NCBI RefSeq assembly: GCF_039535475.1
Contig: NZ_BAAAXG010000026.1
Coordinates: forward strand, 992,001 to 1,056,000
Direction of reading: 5' to 3'
Length of the DNA: 64,000 bases
Origin: Streptomyces showdoensis
Lineage (GTDB): Bacteria; Actinomycetota; Actinomycetes; Streptomycetales; Streptomycetaceae
Part shown: positions 56,619-64,000 of the stretch, in pieces
Layout of the letters: the number at the start of each line of letters is the position of its first letter
Position numbering within the stretch: position 1 is the first letter of the stretch
Program-made: the position numbers and the translations under genes
Notes under the pieces: model-generated
Told to the model about the DNA's origin: nothing
What the model saw: only the letters and a program-made list of their open reading frames with translations
Databases searched by the model: none

Positions 56619-56633
56619 CTGACGCTCCGTCAG
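56619..56633. promoter_or_regulatory. shared palindrome, site 4 (CTGAC-N4-CGTCAG)
   Basis: CTGACGCTCCGTCAG, 14 bases before the flavin reductase start codon. Same arms and same fifth-base C as sites 1-3. Its position over the start region suggests repression. Confidence 0.75.
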
Positions 56634-56647
56634 CTTCACTGGTCGGC

Positions 56648-57250
56648 ATGATGGGACACGCTGGGATGGCGGCCACCGCCGTCCGATACCTCAGGTCGGC
56701 CGGGGCGCCCACGGCCGTGGAACCCCTGCCCCGCCCCGCGCTGCGCGCCGTACGGGACGACGAGCGGCTGCCGGTCGACCCCGCCGAGTTCCGGCGCGTG
56801 CTCGGGCACTTCGCGAGCGGGGTCACGATCGTGACGGCCCTGGACGCCGAAGGCCCGGCGGGCTTCGCCTGCCAGTCCTTCGCCTCGCTCTCCCTCGACC
56901 CGCCGCTGATCGCCTTCATGGTCGCCCGCACCTCCACGACCTGGCCCCGGATCGCCCGCGCGGGCACCTTCTGCGTCAACATCCTCGGCGCCGACCAGGG
57001 CGGACTGTGCCGTTCCTTCGCGGTGAGCGGCGCCGACAAGTTCGCGGGCGTGGAGTGGACCCCGGCCCCGAGCACCGGCTCCCCCCGCCTCCCGGACGCC
57101 CCGGCCTGGCTCGACTGCACGATCACGACGGTCCACACGGGCGGCGACCACCTCATCGTGGTGGGCCGCGTGGACTCCCTCGGCGCCACGGACGGCACGG
57201 CGGACCCGCTGCTGTTCCACCGGGGGCGGTTCGGGCGGTTCAGCGAGTAG
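56648..57250 (+). CDS. HsaB-like flavin reductase
   Basis: A 200-residue flavin reductase of the two-component monooxygenase type. Typical segments are FRRVLGHFASGVTIVTA, GFACQSFASLSLDPPLIAFM, FCVNILGADQ and the closing PLLFHRGRFG; these closely resemble HsaB, which supplies reduced FMN to a steroid-ring hydroxylase in Mycobacterium. The first 35 residues are an unusual Arg/Ala/Pro-rich extension, and a start at a later codon is possible. No oxygenase partner is adjacent. Palindrome site 4 puts it in the same regulon as the CoA ligase. Confidence 0.88.
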   Translation: MMGHAGMAATAVRYLRSAGAPTAVEPLPRPALRAVRDDERLPVDPAEFRRVLGHFASGVTIVTALDAEGPAGFACQSFASLSLDPPLIAFMVARTSTTWPRIARAGTFCVNILGADQGGLCRSFAVSGADKFAGVEWTPAPSTGSPRLPDAPAWLDCTITTVHTGGDHLIVVGRVDSLGATDGTADPLLFHRGRFGRFSE

Positions 57251-57327
57251 CACCAAAAGCCCCCCAGGCGCCGACTCACCCGTTCGGATGCTCCTGGGCA
57301 ACCGACGCCCCGCACGGCTACGCTGGC

Positions 57328-57344
57328 TATAACGTCCGCGTTAT
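57328..57344 (+). promoter_or_regulatory. operator/-10 overlapping the toxin start codon
   Basis: TATAAC (-10) lies within the perfect inverted repeat ATAACG-TCCG-CGTTAT (57329-57344), whose last two bases are the first two of the toxin ATG. Transcription from this box would begin within a few bases of the ATG, giving a leaderless mRNA, and a bound antitoxin would block it. Confidence 0.6.
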
Positions 57345-57686
57345 GTCGTGGGGAAGCGTCGAAGTCGAGCCGGAGGTGGAAAAGTGGTTCCTCGGGCTCA
57401 GTCCGGGCCATCGCGGTACCGCCGCGTTCTACATCGACCTCCTGGCCGACCAGGGTGTGCACCTCGGCGAGCCGTACACGCGCCAGCTGTCCGGGAAGGT
57501 CAGGGAACGCGCTTCCACCTGGACGGCGACGCGATGCGCATCACGTACTGGATCGCGCCCGAGCGACGGATCATTCTCCTGACCGCCTTCCGCAAGACGC
57601 GACAGCGGGAGCCGGCCGAGATCGCTCGGGCCGTGCGGGCCTGGGCTCACTGCGTCGGGCAGGAACACACCGTCGACGAGGGGTGA
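57343..57686 (+). pseudogene. HigB/RelE-type toxin gene with -1 frameshift
   Basis: The first frame gives MSWGSVEVEPEVEKWFLGL and RQLSGKVRE; the second gives RFHLDGDAMRITYWIAPERR and ILLTAFRKTRQREPAEIARA. Joined, they form a normal phage-derived Gp49/HigB toxin of about 114 residues. One base is missing near 57508 (GAA-CGC-G where GAA-CTG-CGC is expected). As written the toxin core is lost after about 55 residues. A sequencing error in GC-rich DNA or a real loss of toxicity would look the same. Confidence 0.8.
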
Positions 57687-57690
57687 CCCG

Positions 57691-57993
57691 ATGACCAGCC
57701 GAGAAGACTGGGCCGACCTGCGGCAGGACGCGCTGCGCGACCCCGAGGCGGTCGCCTCGTACGAGGCGACCCGCATCCGGTACGAGCTGGGGGTCGCCGT
57801 TCGGGCGAGGCGGGAGGAGCTGGGTATGACGCAGAGCCAGCTCGCGCTGGCGAGCGGGCTCCAGCAGCCCGCCGTCGCCCGGTTCGAGGCCGGCGGCACG
57901 ATGCCCACGCTGCCCGTGCTCGAACGGCTCGCCGCGGCGCTGGACCTGCGCCTGCACGTCGGGTTCGAGCCCTTGGACCGCGCCGCCGGATGA
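57691..57993 (+). CDS. HigA-type XRE antitoxin
   Basis: A 100-residue helix-turn-helix protein: VRARREELGMTQSQLALASGLQQPAVARFEAGG is the XRE motif, about residues 37-69. The toxin-first order and a 4-base gap are typical of HigBA. The gene is intact although its toxin is frameshifted, a common end state for such pairs. GAGGGG precedes the ATG. It likely binds the palindrome at the toxin start. Confidence 0.9.
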   Translation: MTSREDWADLRQDALRDPEAVASYEATRIRYELGVAVRARREELGMTQSQLALASGLQQPAVARFEAGGTMPTLPVLERLAAALDLRLHVGFEPLDRAAG

Positions 57994-58003
57994 CCGCGCC
58001 GCC

Positions 58004-59314
58004 CTACGCCGCCACCACCCCGCCCCGGGGCCGCCGGATGACCAGGGCCATCAGTGCCGCCGCCGCGCACAGGGCGCCGGAGGCGTACCAGACGGGGTCG
58101 TAGGAGCCGAAGACGTCGCGGGCCAGGCCGCCGGCGAAGGCGACGGCGGCGGCGCCGACCTGGTGGGAGGCGAGGACCCAGCCGAAGACGATGGCGCTGT
58201 CCTCGCCGTAGTGCTCGCGGCACAGGGCGATGGTCGGCGGGACCGTGGCGACCCAGTCGAGGCCGTAGAAGACGATGAAGAAGAGCATCGGCGGGTGGAC
58301 CGCGGGAGCCAGCAGCATCGGCAGGAAGAGCAGCGAGACGCCGCGCAGGGCGTAGTAGACGGCGAGCAGGCGGCGGGCCTCGAAGCGGTCGGTGAACCAG
58401 CCGGAGGCGATCGTGCCGACCACGTCGAAGACGCCGATCACGGCGAGGAGTCCGGCCGCCGCCGTCACCGGCATGCCGTGGTCGTGGGCGGCGGGCACGA
58501 AGTGGGTCTTCACCAGGCCGTTGGTGGAGGCGCCACAGATCGCGAAGGTGCCGGCGAGCAGCCAGAAGGGGCCCGTGCGGGCCGCCTTGAAGAGGACCGT
58601 GACCGCGCGGCGGGCGGCGCCGGTGACGGGGGCGGGCTTGTCGGCGTACTCCCCGCCGTACGGGGCCAGGCCCACGTCCGCCGGGTGGTCGCGCAGCAGC
58701 AGCCAGACGAAGGGCACGACGGCGAGGGCGGCCAGCGCGACCGTGACGGCGGCGGGGCGCCAGCCGTGGTGCTCGACCAGCCAGGAGAGCAGCGGCAGGA
58801 AGATCAGCTGCCCGGAGGCGCCGGCCGCGGTCAGGATGCCCGTGACCAGGCCGCGCCGCGCGACGAACCAGCGGTTGGTGACCGTCGCCGCGAAGGCCAG
58901 CGCCATCGAGCCGCTGCCGAGGCCGACCAGGACGCCCCAGAACAGGATCAGCTGCCAGGCCGCCGTCATCCAGACGGTGAGCAGGGAGCCGGCCGCGATG
59001 ACCGTGAGGGCCAGCGCCACGACCCTGCGGATGCCGAAGCGGTCCATCAGCGCGGCCGCGAACGGTGCCGTCAGGCCGTACAGCGCGAGGTTCACGGAGA
59101 CCGCGAAGCCGATCGTGCCGCGCGACCACGCGAACTCGCCGTGCAGCGGCTCGATCAGCAGGCCGGGCAGCGAGGCGAAGGCCGCCGCCCCGATGATCGT
59201 GACGAAGGTGACGGCCGCGACGAACCAGGCGCGGTGCACGCGGGGGGTGCGGGCGGACGGGCGGGAGGCGGCGGGCGGCGCGGGCCGCGCGGGGGGCTCG
59301 GTTGTCTGGGTCAC
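58004..59314 (-). CDS. MFS transporter (monocarboxylate/oxalate-formate type)
   Basis: A 436-residue, roughly twelve-helix transporter. The loop-2/3 motif is LMDRFGIRRVVALA near residue 95 and the equivalent loop in the second half is GWFTDRFEARRLLAVY. The segment RRGLVTGILTAAGASGQLIFLP is typical of OFA/MCT-like members that move organic acids. An ATG upstream at 59374 would add 20 residues with poor coding character; the GTG used has no clear Shine-Dalgarno. The substrate is unknown; nearby organic-acid catabolism makes uptake of an acid possible. Confidence 0.85.
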   Translation of the reverse strand: MTQTTEPPARPAPPAASRPSARTPRVHRAWFVAAVTFVTIIGAAAFASLPGLLIEPLHGEFAWSRGTIGFAVSVNLALYGLTAPFAAALMDRFGIRRVVALALTVIAAGSLLTVWMTAAWQLILFWGVLVGLGSGSMALAFAATVTNRWFVARRGLVTGILTAAGASGQLIFLPLLSWLVEHHGWRPAAVTVALAALAVVPFVWLLLRDHPADVGLAPYGGEYADKPAPVTGAARRAVTVLFKAARTGPFWLLAGTFAICGASTNGLVKTHFVPAAHDHGMPVTAAAGLLAVIGVFDVVGTIASGWFTDRFEARRLLAVYYALRGVSLLFLPMLLAPAVHPPMLFFIVFYGLDWVATVPPTIALCREHYGEDSAIVFGWVLASHQVGAAAVAFAGGLARDVFGSYDPVWYASGALCAAAALMALVIRRPRGGVVAA

Positions 59315-59464
59315 GTCATACAGAATCCGGCCATCGGAGCCCCGCCACCATTGGCCCGAGGGACGGGTTTGCAACGGATCGGGCCAGGCGGGCCGACCCG
59401 CCGACCCGCCGGCCGGACTCCGAACCCGCCCGGCGCACCCGGCACGCCCGTGCGCCCACCCCGC

Positions 59465-60757
59465 CTACGCCCTCGGCAAGGTCCTGATCGGCCGCACCAC
59501 CAGCAGTGCCGTCACCACCAGCACCGCGATCCCCGCCCCGGCCAGCAGCACCTGCTCCGCGCCCACCACCGCCGCGACCGGGCCCGACAGGGTGCGGCCG
59601 ACGCCCATCATCAGCAGCGATCCGGCCACGTCGTACGCGTGCATCCGGTTCAGCGCGTCCTGCGGGACGTGGGTCTGGACCGCCGTCGACCACATCACCA
59701 GCCAGAAGGCGAAGGCCGCCCCGCCGGTGAACTGGCCCGCGTACAGCAGCGGCACCGCCGCGTCCGTGCCGAGCAGCAGCAGGTTCACCGGCAGGCCGAG
59801 CAGGGCGACCGCCCCGGCGGCCAGCGGGCGGACCGGGCGCAGCCGCAGGGCGAGCAGGCCGCCGACGGCGCTGCCCGCTCCGTTGACGGCCATCAGCACG
59901 CCGTACGTCGCCGAGCCGTGCTGCTCGGTCACCAGGCTCGCGGTGAGCGGCACCATCGGGCCCGCCACCGTCAGGCCGTACACCGTCCAGATGGAGATGA
60001 CCCCCCACAGCCAGCTCCGGGCCCGGAACTCACGCCATCCGAGAGCGAGTTCGGAGGCCATAGAGCCGCGCCGGATCCCGTCCGAGGGGACCGGAGCGAG
60101 CCGCATCAGGGTGAAGCAGAGGGCGCTGACGGCGAAGGCGGCGCCGTTGACGCCGAAGGCCGCGCCGGCGTTCCACAGGGCGACGAGCAGACCGGCGGCG
60201 GCCGGGCCGGCCATCGTCATGAGCGCCTCGACGACCCTGAGCACCGCGTTGGCCCGCTGCACGTCCGGGGCGATGCGCGGGATCGTGGACGCGACGCCCG
60301 GCTGGAAGAGGGCGGCGCCGATGCCGCTGACGGCGGACAGCACGTACACGGCCCACAGCGGCGGGCTGCCGAGCGCGAAGGTCACCCCGAGCAGCACCGC
60401 GCCCGGCAGCCGGAGGAGGTCGGCGAGGATCATCATGCGCCGCGCGGTGAAGCGGTCGGCGAGCACGCCCCCGAAGAGCACGAAGACGGCGAAGGAAGCG
60501 GTCCACAGACCGAGCGCGTAGCCGACGGTGGAGCCGGAGTGACCCGCGCCGATGAGCCCGGCGGCGAAGGCGACCGGGACCATGCCCTCGCCGAACACGG
60601 CGACCGCGCGGGCGACGAAGAAGAGCCGGAAGTTACGGTTCCAGAGGGCGGGAGCGGGCGGCTCGGTGGGGGCGGGGATCCCCTCGACGGGTGCGGGCGG
60701 CTCCACGGGGGCGGGAATCCGTCCGTCGGCCTCAGACTTGTACGTGTTGTCCGTCAC
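59465..60757 (-). CDS. MFS transporter (multidrug-efflux-like)
   Basis: A 430-residue transporter with twelve likely helices. The N-terminal 35 residues are Pro/Ala repeats (EPPAPVEGIPAPTEPPAP), unusual for the family. The conserved loop is LFGGVLADRFTARRMMILADLL near residue 95, and FFVARAVAVFGEGMVPVAF opens helix one, as in the DHA3 efflux group. GTG 60763 is an alternative start two codons earlier. It is divergent from a GlxA-type regulator, with a DasR-like palindrome between them. Confidence 0.85.
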   Translation of the reverse strand: MTDNTYKSEADGRIPAPVEPPAPVEGIPAPTEPPAPALWNRNFRLFFVARAVAVFGEGMVPVAFAAGLIGAGHSGSTVGYALGLWTASFAVFVLFGGVLADRFTARRMMILADLLRLPGAVLLGVTFALGSPPLWAVYVLSAVSGIGAALFQPGVASTIPRIAPDVQRANAVLRVVEALMTMAGPAAAGLLVALWNAGAAFGVNGAAFAVSALCFTLMRLAPVPSDGIRRGSMASELALGWREFRARSWLWGVISIWTVYGLTVAGPMVPLTASLVTEQHGSATYGVLMAVNGAGSAVGGLLALRLRPVRPLAAGAVALLGLPVNLLLLGTDAAVPLLYAGQFTGGAAFAFWLVMWSTAVQTHVPQDALNRMHAYDVAGSLLMMGVGRTLSGPVAAVVGAEQVLLAGAGIAVLVVTALLVVRPIRTLPRA

Positions 60758-60778
60758 GAGCACACAGAGGTATCAGTG

Positions 60779-60794
60779 ACTGGTCTGGACCACC
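60779..60794. promoter_or_regulatory. DasR-like operator between MFS and GlxA genes
   Basis: ACTGGTCTGGACCACC matches the DasR consensus A(C/G)TGGTCTAGACCA(C/G)T at 14 of 16 positions and has the intact TGGTCT-N-GACCA core. It is 22 bases before the MFS start and 26 before the regulator start. A wider imperfect dyad spans 60774-60798, so the local GlxA regulator could be the actual binder. Confidence 0.5.
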
Positions 60795-60819
60795 ACTGGA
60801 TTTCAAGGAGCGAGCAGGA

Positions 60820-61806
60820 GTGAGCAGCATCCGTCCGCACCGGGTCGCCGTCCTCGCCCTGCCCGGCCTGCTCCCCTTCGAACTCGGCATCCCGCACCGG
60901 ATCTTCGGCCGCGCCAAGGACCCCGGCGGACGGTCCCTGTACGAGATCGTCACCTGCGCTCCGGTCCCGGGGCCGGTCCCGACGGACGCCGACTTCTCCG
61001 TGCACGTCGAGCACGGACCCGAGGTCCTCGCCACCGCCGACACGGTGGTCGTCCCCGCCTCGTACGAGCTCGGCCCCGTCTACGAGGAGGGACGGCTGAC
61101 CCCGGAACTGGCGGCGGCGCTCGCGCACGTCCGGCCCGGCACCCGGCTCGTCTCCATCTGCACCGGCGGGTACGTGCTGGCCGCCGCGGGCTACCTCGAC
61201 GGGCGCCCGGCCACCACCCACTGGGCCTCCGCCGACCACTTCCAGCGGCTCTTCCCCCGGGTGCGGGTGGACGCGGACGTCCTGTTCGTGGACGACGGGG
61301 ACGTGCTGACCTCGGCGGGGGTCGCCGCCGGGATCGACCTGTGCCTGCACATCGTGCGCCGCGACCACGGCACGGGCGTCGCCAACGAGGTGGCGCGTCG
61401 CACGGTCGTGCCCCCGCACCGGGACGGCGGCCAGGCCCAGTACATCGCGCGCCCGGTGCCCGAGGCGGGCAGCTCGACCACGACCGCGGCCCGCGCCTGG
61501 GCCCTCGCCCACCTGCACGAGCCGATCCAGCTGCGGGACCTGGCGGTGCGCGAGTCGATGAGCGTGCGGACCTTCACCCGCCGTTTCCGCGAGGAGGCCG
61601 GCGTCAGCCCGGGCCAGTGGCTCACCCGGCAGCGGGTGGAACGCGCCCGTCACCTCCTGGAGTCCACCGACCTCCCGGTCGACCAGATCGCCCACGACGC
61701 GGGCTTCGGCACCGCCCAGTCGCTGCGGGTGCACCTCCAGGCGGCGATCGGGGTGACCCCCACGGCCTACCGGCGCACCTTCCGGGCGGCGGGGGCCGTG
61801 GGCTGA
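60820..61806 (+). CDS. GlxA-family transcriptional regulator
   Basis: A 328-residue regulator with an N-terminal DJ-1/PfpI-like domain (VAVLALPGLLPFELGIPHRIF at the start, nucleophile region RLVSICTGGYVLAAAGYL near 115) and a C-terminal AraC-type HTH (LAVRESMSVRTFTRRFRE; AHDAGFGTAQSLRVHLQ; TPTAYRRTF). AAGGAG is nine bases before the GTG. It resembles the regulator of the imine-reductase-like gene, so two paralogues of this type are in the window. It probably controls the divergent MFS transporter. Confidence 0.9.
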   Translation: MSSIRPHRVAVLALPGLLPFELGIPHRIFGRAKDPGGRSLYEIVTCAPVPGPVPTDADFSVHVEHGPEVLATADTVVVPASYELGPVYEEGRLTPELAAALAHVRPGTRLVSICTGGYVLAAAGYLDGRPATTHWASADHFQRLFPRVRVDADVLFVDDGDVLTSAGVAAGIDLCLHIVRRDHGTGVANEVARRTVVPPHRDGGQAQYIARPVPEAGSSTTTAARAWALAHLHEPIQLRDLAVRESMSVRTFTRRFREEAGVSPGQWLTRQRVERARHLLESTDLPVDQIAHDAGFGTAQSLRVHLQAAIGVTPTAYRRTFRAAGAVG

Positions 61807-63044
61807 GCGACCGCGCCGGGTGCCGCCCCGGCCGCCCGGTCCCCGGCCTCCTCCGCCTCCTCCGCCCCGTCCGCCCTCCGCGCCACCGGCATCCGGCGCT
61901 CGCCCCACACCCCCACCGCCGTCAGGACCAGCGTCAGGACCACCCCGCACAGGATCGCCGTCGACGGGGCCACGACCCCGAGCAGCGCGCCCGCGAGGGT
62001 GCCGCTGACCGCGTATCCGGCGCCGACCGCCGCGTACATCACCGAATAGCCGGCGGCGAGGGCGCCGGGCGGCAGGATCTGGCGCAGGGCGAGGTTGCGG
62101 GTGAGCATGGCCGGGGCCTGGAGGAGTCCGGCCGCGATCAGGGCGGCGCCGACGGCGGCGGTCCAGGGCAGGACGGCGACGAGCGCGACGCCCGCGGAGA
62201 CGGCGACGATCAGGACGGCGGACTGGACGGGCAGCCGCCCCGGCCAGGAGTCGCGCAGGCCGTAGAGGAAGGCGCCGACGGCCGAGCCGATCGAGAAGCC
62301 GGCGAGCAGCGGCCCGGCCCAGCCGATGGCGGCCCCGCGCTGTTCCAGCAGGGCGGGCAGGACCAGCTCCGCGAGGGCGAGCAGGGTGAGGCTCGCCGCG
62401 CCCGTGACGTACACCGGCCAGGCCCGGGCGAGGACCCGGCCCATCGCTGCGCCGGTCTCCTTCGCCTCGGCGGACCAGCCCGCGGGGAGCAGCCACAGGC
62501 CCGCCACGGACAGGGCCATGAGCCCGGCCTGGAGCAGCGGTGGTACGGCGGGCCCGGCGCCGAGCGCGAGTCCGGTGGCGAGCGCGGGGGCGGCGGCCCA
62601 GATCCCGAAGGTCAGGACCGACTCCATGCTCATCGCCTGGGTGACCGCCCGCTCCGGGACCAGGCTGGTGAGCAGCGCCCGCTGCCCGCCGGGGACGGCG
62701 GCCGGGCCCGCGCCGGCGCAGAAGGCGAGGGTGCCGAGGAGGACGGGGTGGGCGCCGCCGCCCGCGAGCCCGAGCCCCGCGAAGCCGGTGGCGCCGACCG
62801 CGAGCCCGGCCGCGAGCTGCGGCCGGGCCCGCTCCGCGTTCATCCGCATGCCGAGCACGGGCGCGGCGATGATCTCGCCGAGGACGTACGCGGCGGCGAG
62901 CACGGCCCCGAGGGCGTACCCGCCGGGCTCCTCCCGTACCAGGAAGACCAGCGCGAGCGGCGCCATCGCGACGGGCAGCCGGGCGGCGACGGTGACCGCC
63001 GACCAGGCGAGGACGGGGCGGGTGACGAGCTCGCGGTAGGACAT
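61767..63044 (-). CDS. MFS transporter
   Basis: A 425-residue membrane protein with about twelve hydrophobic stretches, starting MSYRELVTRPVLAWSAVTVA. The second cytoplasmic loop is AAPVLGMRMNAERARPQL, lacking the full acidic MFS signature, and the protein resembles actinobacterial efflux or sugar-type MFS members with few defining residues. The tail is Ala/Glu/Pro-rich. The last 40 bases overlap the convergent GlxA gene. A longer in-frame start exists but lies in the next gene. Substrate unknown. Confidence 0.8.
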   Translation of the reverse strand: MSYRELVTRPVLAWSAVTVAARLPVAMAPLALVFLVREEPGGYALGAVLAAAYVLGEIIAAPVLGMRMNAERARPQLAAGLAVGATGFAGLGLAGGGAHPVLLGTLAFCAGAGPAAVPGGQRALLTSLVPERAVTQAMSMESVLTFGIWAAAPALATGLALGAGPAVPPLLQAGLMALSVAGLWLLPAGWSAEAKETGAAMGRVLARAWPVYVTGAASLTLLALAELVLPALLEQRGAAIGWAGPLLAGFSIGSAVGAFLYGLRDSWPGRLPVQSAVLIVAVSAGVALVAVLPWTAAVGAALIAAGLLQAPAMLTRNLALRQILPPGALAAGYSVMYAAVGAGYAVSGTLAGALLGVVAPSTAILCGVVLTLVLTAVGVWGERRMPVARRADGAEEAEEAGDRAAGAAPGAVAQPTAPAARKVRR

Positions 63045-63147
63045 GGACAGGACCGTAACGAGGTACGGCCCTGCTGCCCAGGCACTTTCGGCGGCCTCGT
63101 CGGCCGGGGGCGCCCGGGCCGGGCCGGCGCGATCCGGCGGACAGCGC

Positions 63148-64000
63148 CTAGAAGGTGAGCACCCCCCCGCGCCACCTTCCCCTGTTCCGCGTCCTCCACG
63201 GCCCGCTCGAACTCCTCCACCGGGTAGGTGGCGGTGACCAGTTCGTCGAGCAGGAGCCGGCCGGAGAGGTAGAGCTCGGCGTAGAGGGCGATGTCCTTCT
63301 GGGGGCGTGAGGAGCCGTAGCGGCAGCCCAGGATCGACTTGTCCAGGAACATCGCGGCGGGCGGGAAGCTCGCCTCGGCCTTGGGGGCGGTCATGCCGAG
63401 CAGGATGGCCTGGCCGTGCCGGTCGAGCAGGTCGATCGCGGTGCGGACGAGGCCGGTGTGGCCCACGCATTCGAAGACGTGGTCCGCGCCGGTGGGCAGG
63501 ATCTCCCGTACCGCGTCCGTCGAGGCGAGGAAGTGGGTCGCGCCGAAGTCGCGGGCCACCGTCTCCTTCGCCGGGTTGGTGTCGACGGCGACGATCGTCG
63601 TCGCGCCCGCGATCCGGGCGCCCTGGAGGACGTTGAGGCCGATGCCGCCGGTGCCGATGACGACGACGGTCTCGCCGCGGTCGACCCGGGCCCGGTTGAG
63701 GACGGCCCCGACGCCGGTGAGGACGCCGCAGCCCATGAGGGCGGCCGAGGTCAGCGGGATGTCCGTCGGGATCTTCACGGCCTGGACGGCCTTGACGACG
63801 GTCTTCTCCGCGAAGGAGGAGTTCGAGGCGAACTGGAACAGCGGCTGCCCGTCGCGGGAGAACGGCCGGCCGGGCATCCCGATCGCCTTGCGGCACATCG
63901 TCGGGCGCCCGCGGTCGCAGTCGGCGCAGGCCCCGCAGTTGGCGAGGGTGGACAGGGCCACGTGGTCGGCCGGCACGACGTGCGTGACGCCGGGGCCGAC
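63148..64000 (-). CDS. zinc-dependent alcohol dehydrogenase, 5' truncated, C-terminal frameshift
   Basis: Medium-chain dehydrogenase cut by the window edge; about 283 codons seen. The structural zinc loop CGACADCDRGRPTMC is complete, the Rossmann motif is GTGGIG with AVDTNPAKETVARDFGATH, and CRYGSSRPQKDI matches class-III-like members. The C-terminus should read EQGKVARGVLTF and stop at 63148, but a run of seven G (six expected) near 63165-63171 shifts the frame so that the strict reading runs on over the next gene. A homopolymer error or slippage is likely. Catalytic zinc residues lie outside the window. Confidence 0.8.

Overview
The window is high-GC DNA with near-saturated GC at third codon positions, many GTG starts, 4-base ATGA/GTGA gene overlaps, a 14-gene nuo operon, futalosine-pathway menaquinone genes, DUF397/XRE pairs and lipobox/secreted proteins. 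All of this points to a Streptomyces chromosome, probably core or near-core. No insertion sequence, prophage, CRISPR array, rRNA or tRNA gene was recognised.

Layout. 1-3.0 kb: the end of fumarylacetoacetase, then an AraC regulator and a secreted intradiol dioxygenase fused to a chitin/lignin-type CBM5/12, with a DasR-like operator in front. 3.1-18.8 kb: the complete respiratory complex I operon nuoA-N on the minus strand, with a Rex-like operator ahead of nuoA. 18.8-20.4 kb: a 671-base divergent regulatory region with two Crp-like sites and a possibly structured leader, then an NlpC/P60 cell-wall hydrolase. 20.4-31.3 kb: a quinone neighbourhood (menJ-like reductase, menG, mqnC, mqnA) interleaved with an imine-reductase/GlxA pair, a secreted inhibitor/glycosidase pair, an esterase and a cold-shock gene. 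31.3-43 kb: a frameshifted DUF1992 gene, a Ser/Thr kinase followed by a WXG-like protein, a DUF6571-like protein and a lipoprotein, a DinB protein, a PEP-mutase/lyase, and an HATPase/XRE/DUF397 group. 42.4-50.1 kb: a MerR/old-yellow-enzyme pair, VanZ, a glycosyltransferase, a TipA-type MerR, an orphan protein with an injection-system cargo signature, an AraC-GyrI regulator and a VapBC-type pair. 50.1-57.3 kb: a catabolic island (DUF35, DoxX, FAD monooxygenase, NDP-forming acyl-CoA ligase, enoyl-CoA hydratase, tautomerase, MarR, HsaB-like flavin reductase). 57.3-64 kb: a broken HigBA-type pair, three MFS transporters, a GlxA regulator and a zinc alcohol dehydrogenase running off the edge.

What ties it together. 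Complex I and late menaquinone biosynthesis sit together, so electron input and its quinone acceptor are genetically linked; redox (Rex) and Crp-type control are suggested by sites in front of nuo and the hydrolase. The strongest new signal is a palindrome, CTGAC-N4-CGTCAG. It occurs exactly four times, all in promoter regions of the 50-57 kb catabolic island, and defines a probable regulon whose regulator is not encoded in this window. Other unusual points are two DasR-like sites, several promoters whose operators sit on or next to the start codon (probable leaderless mRNAs), and three single-base frameshifts in otherwise conserved genes.
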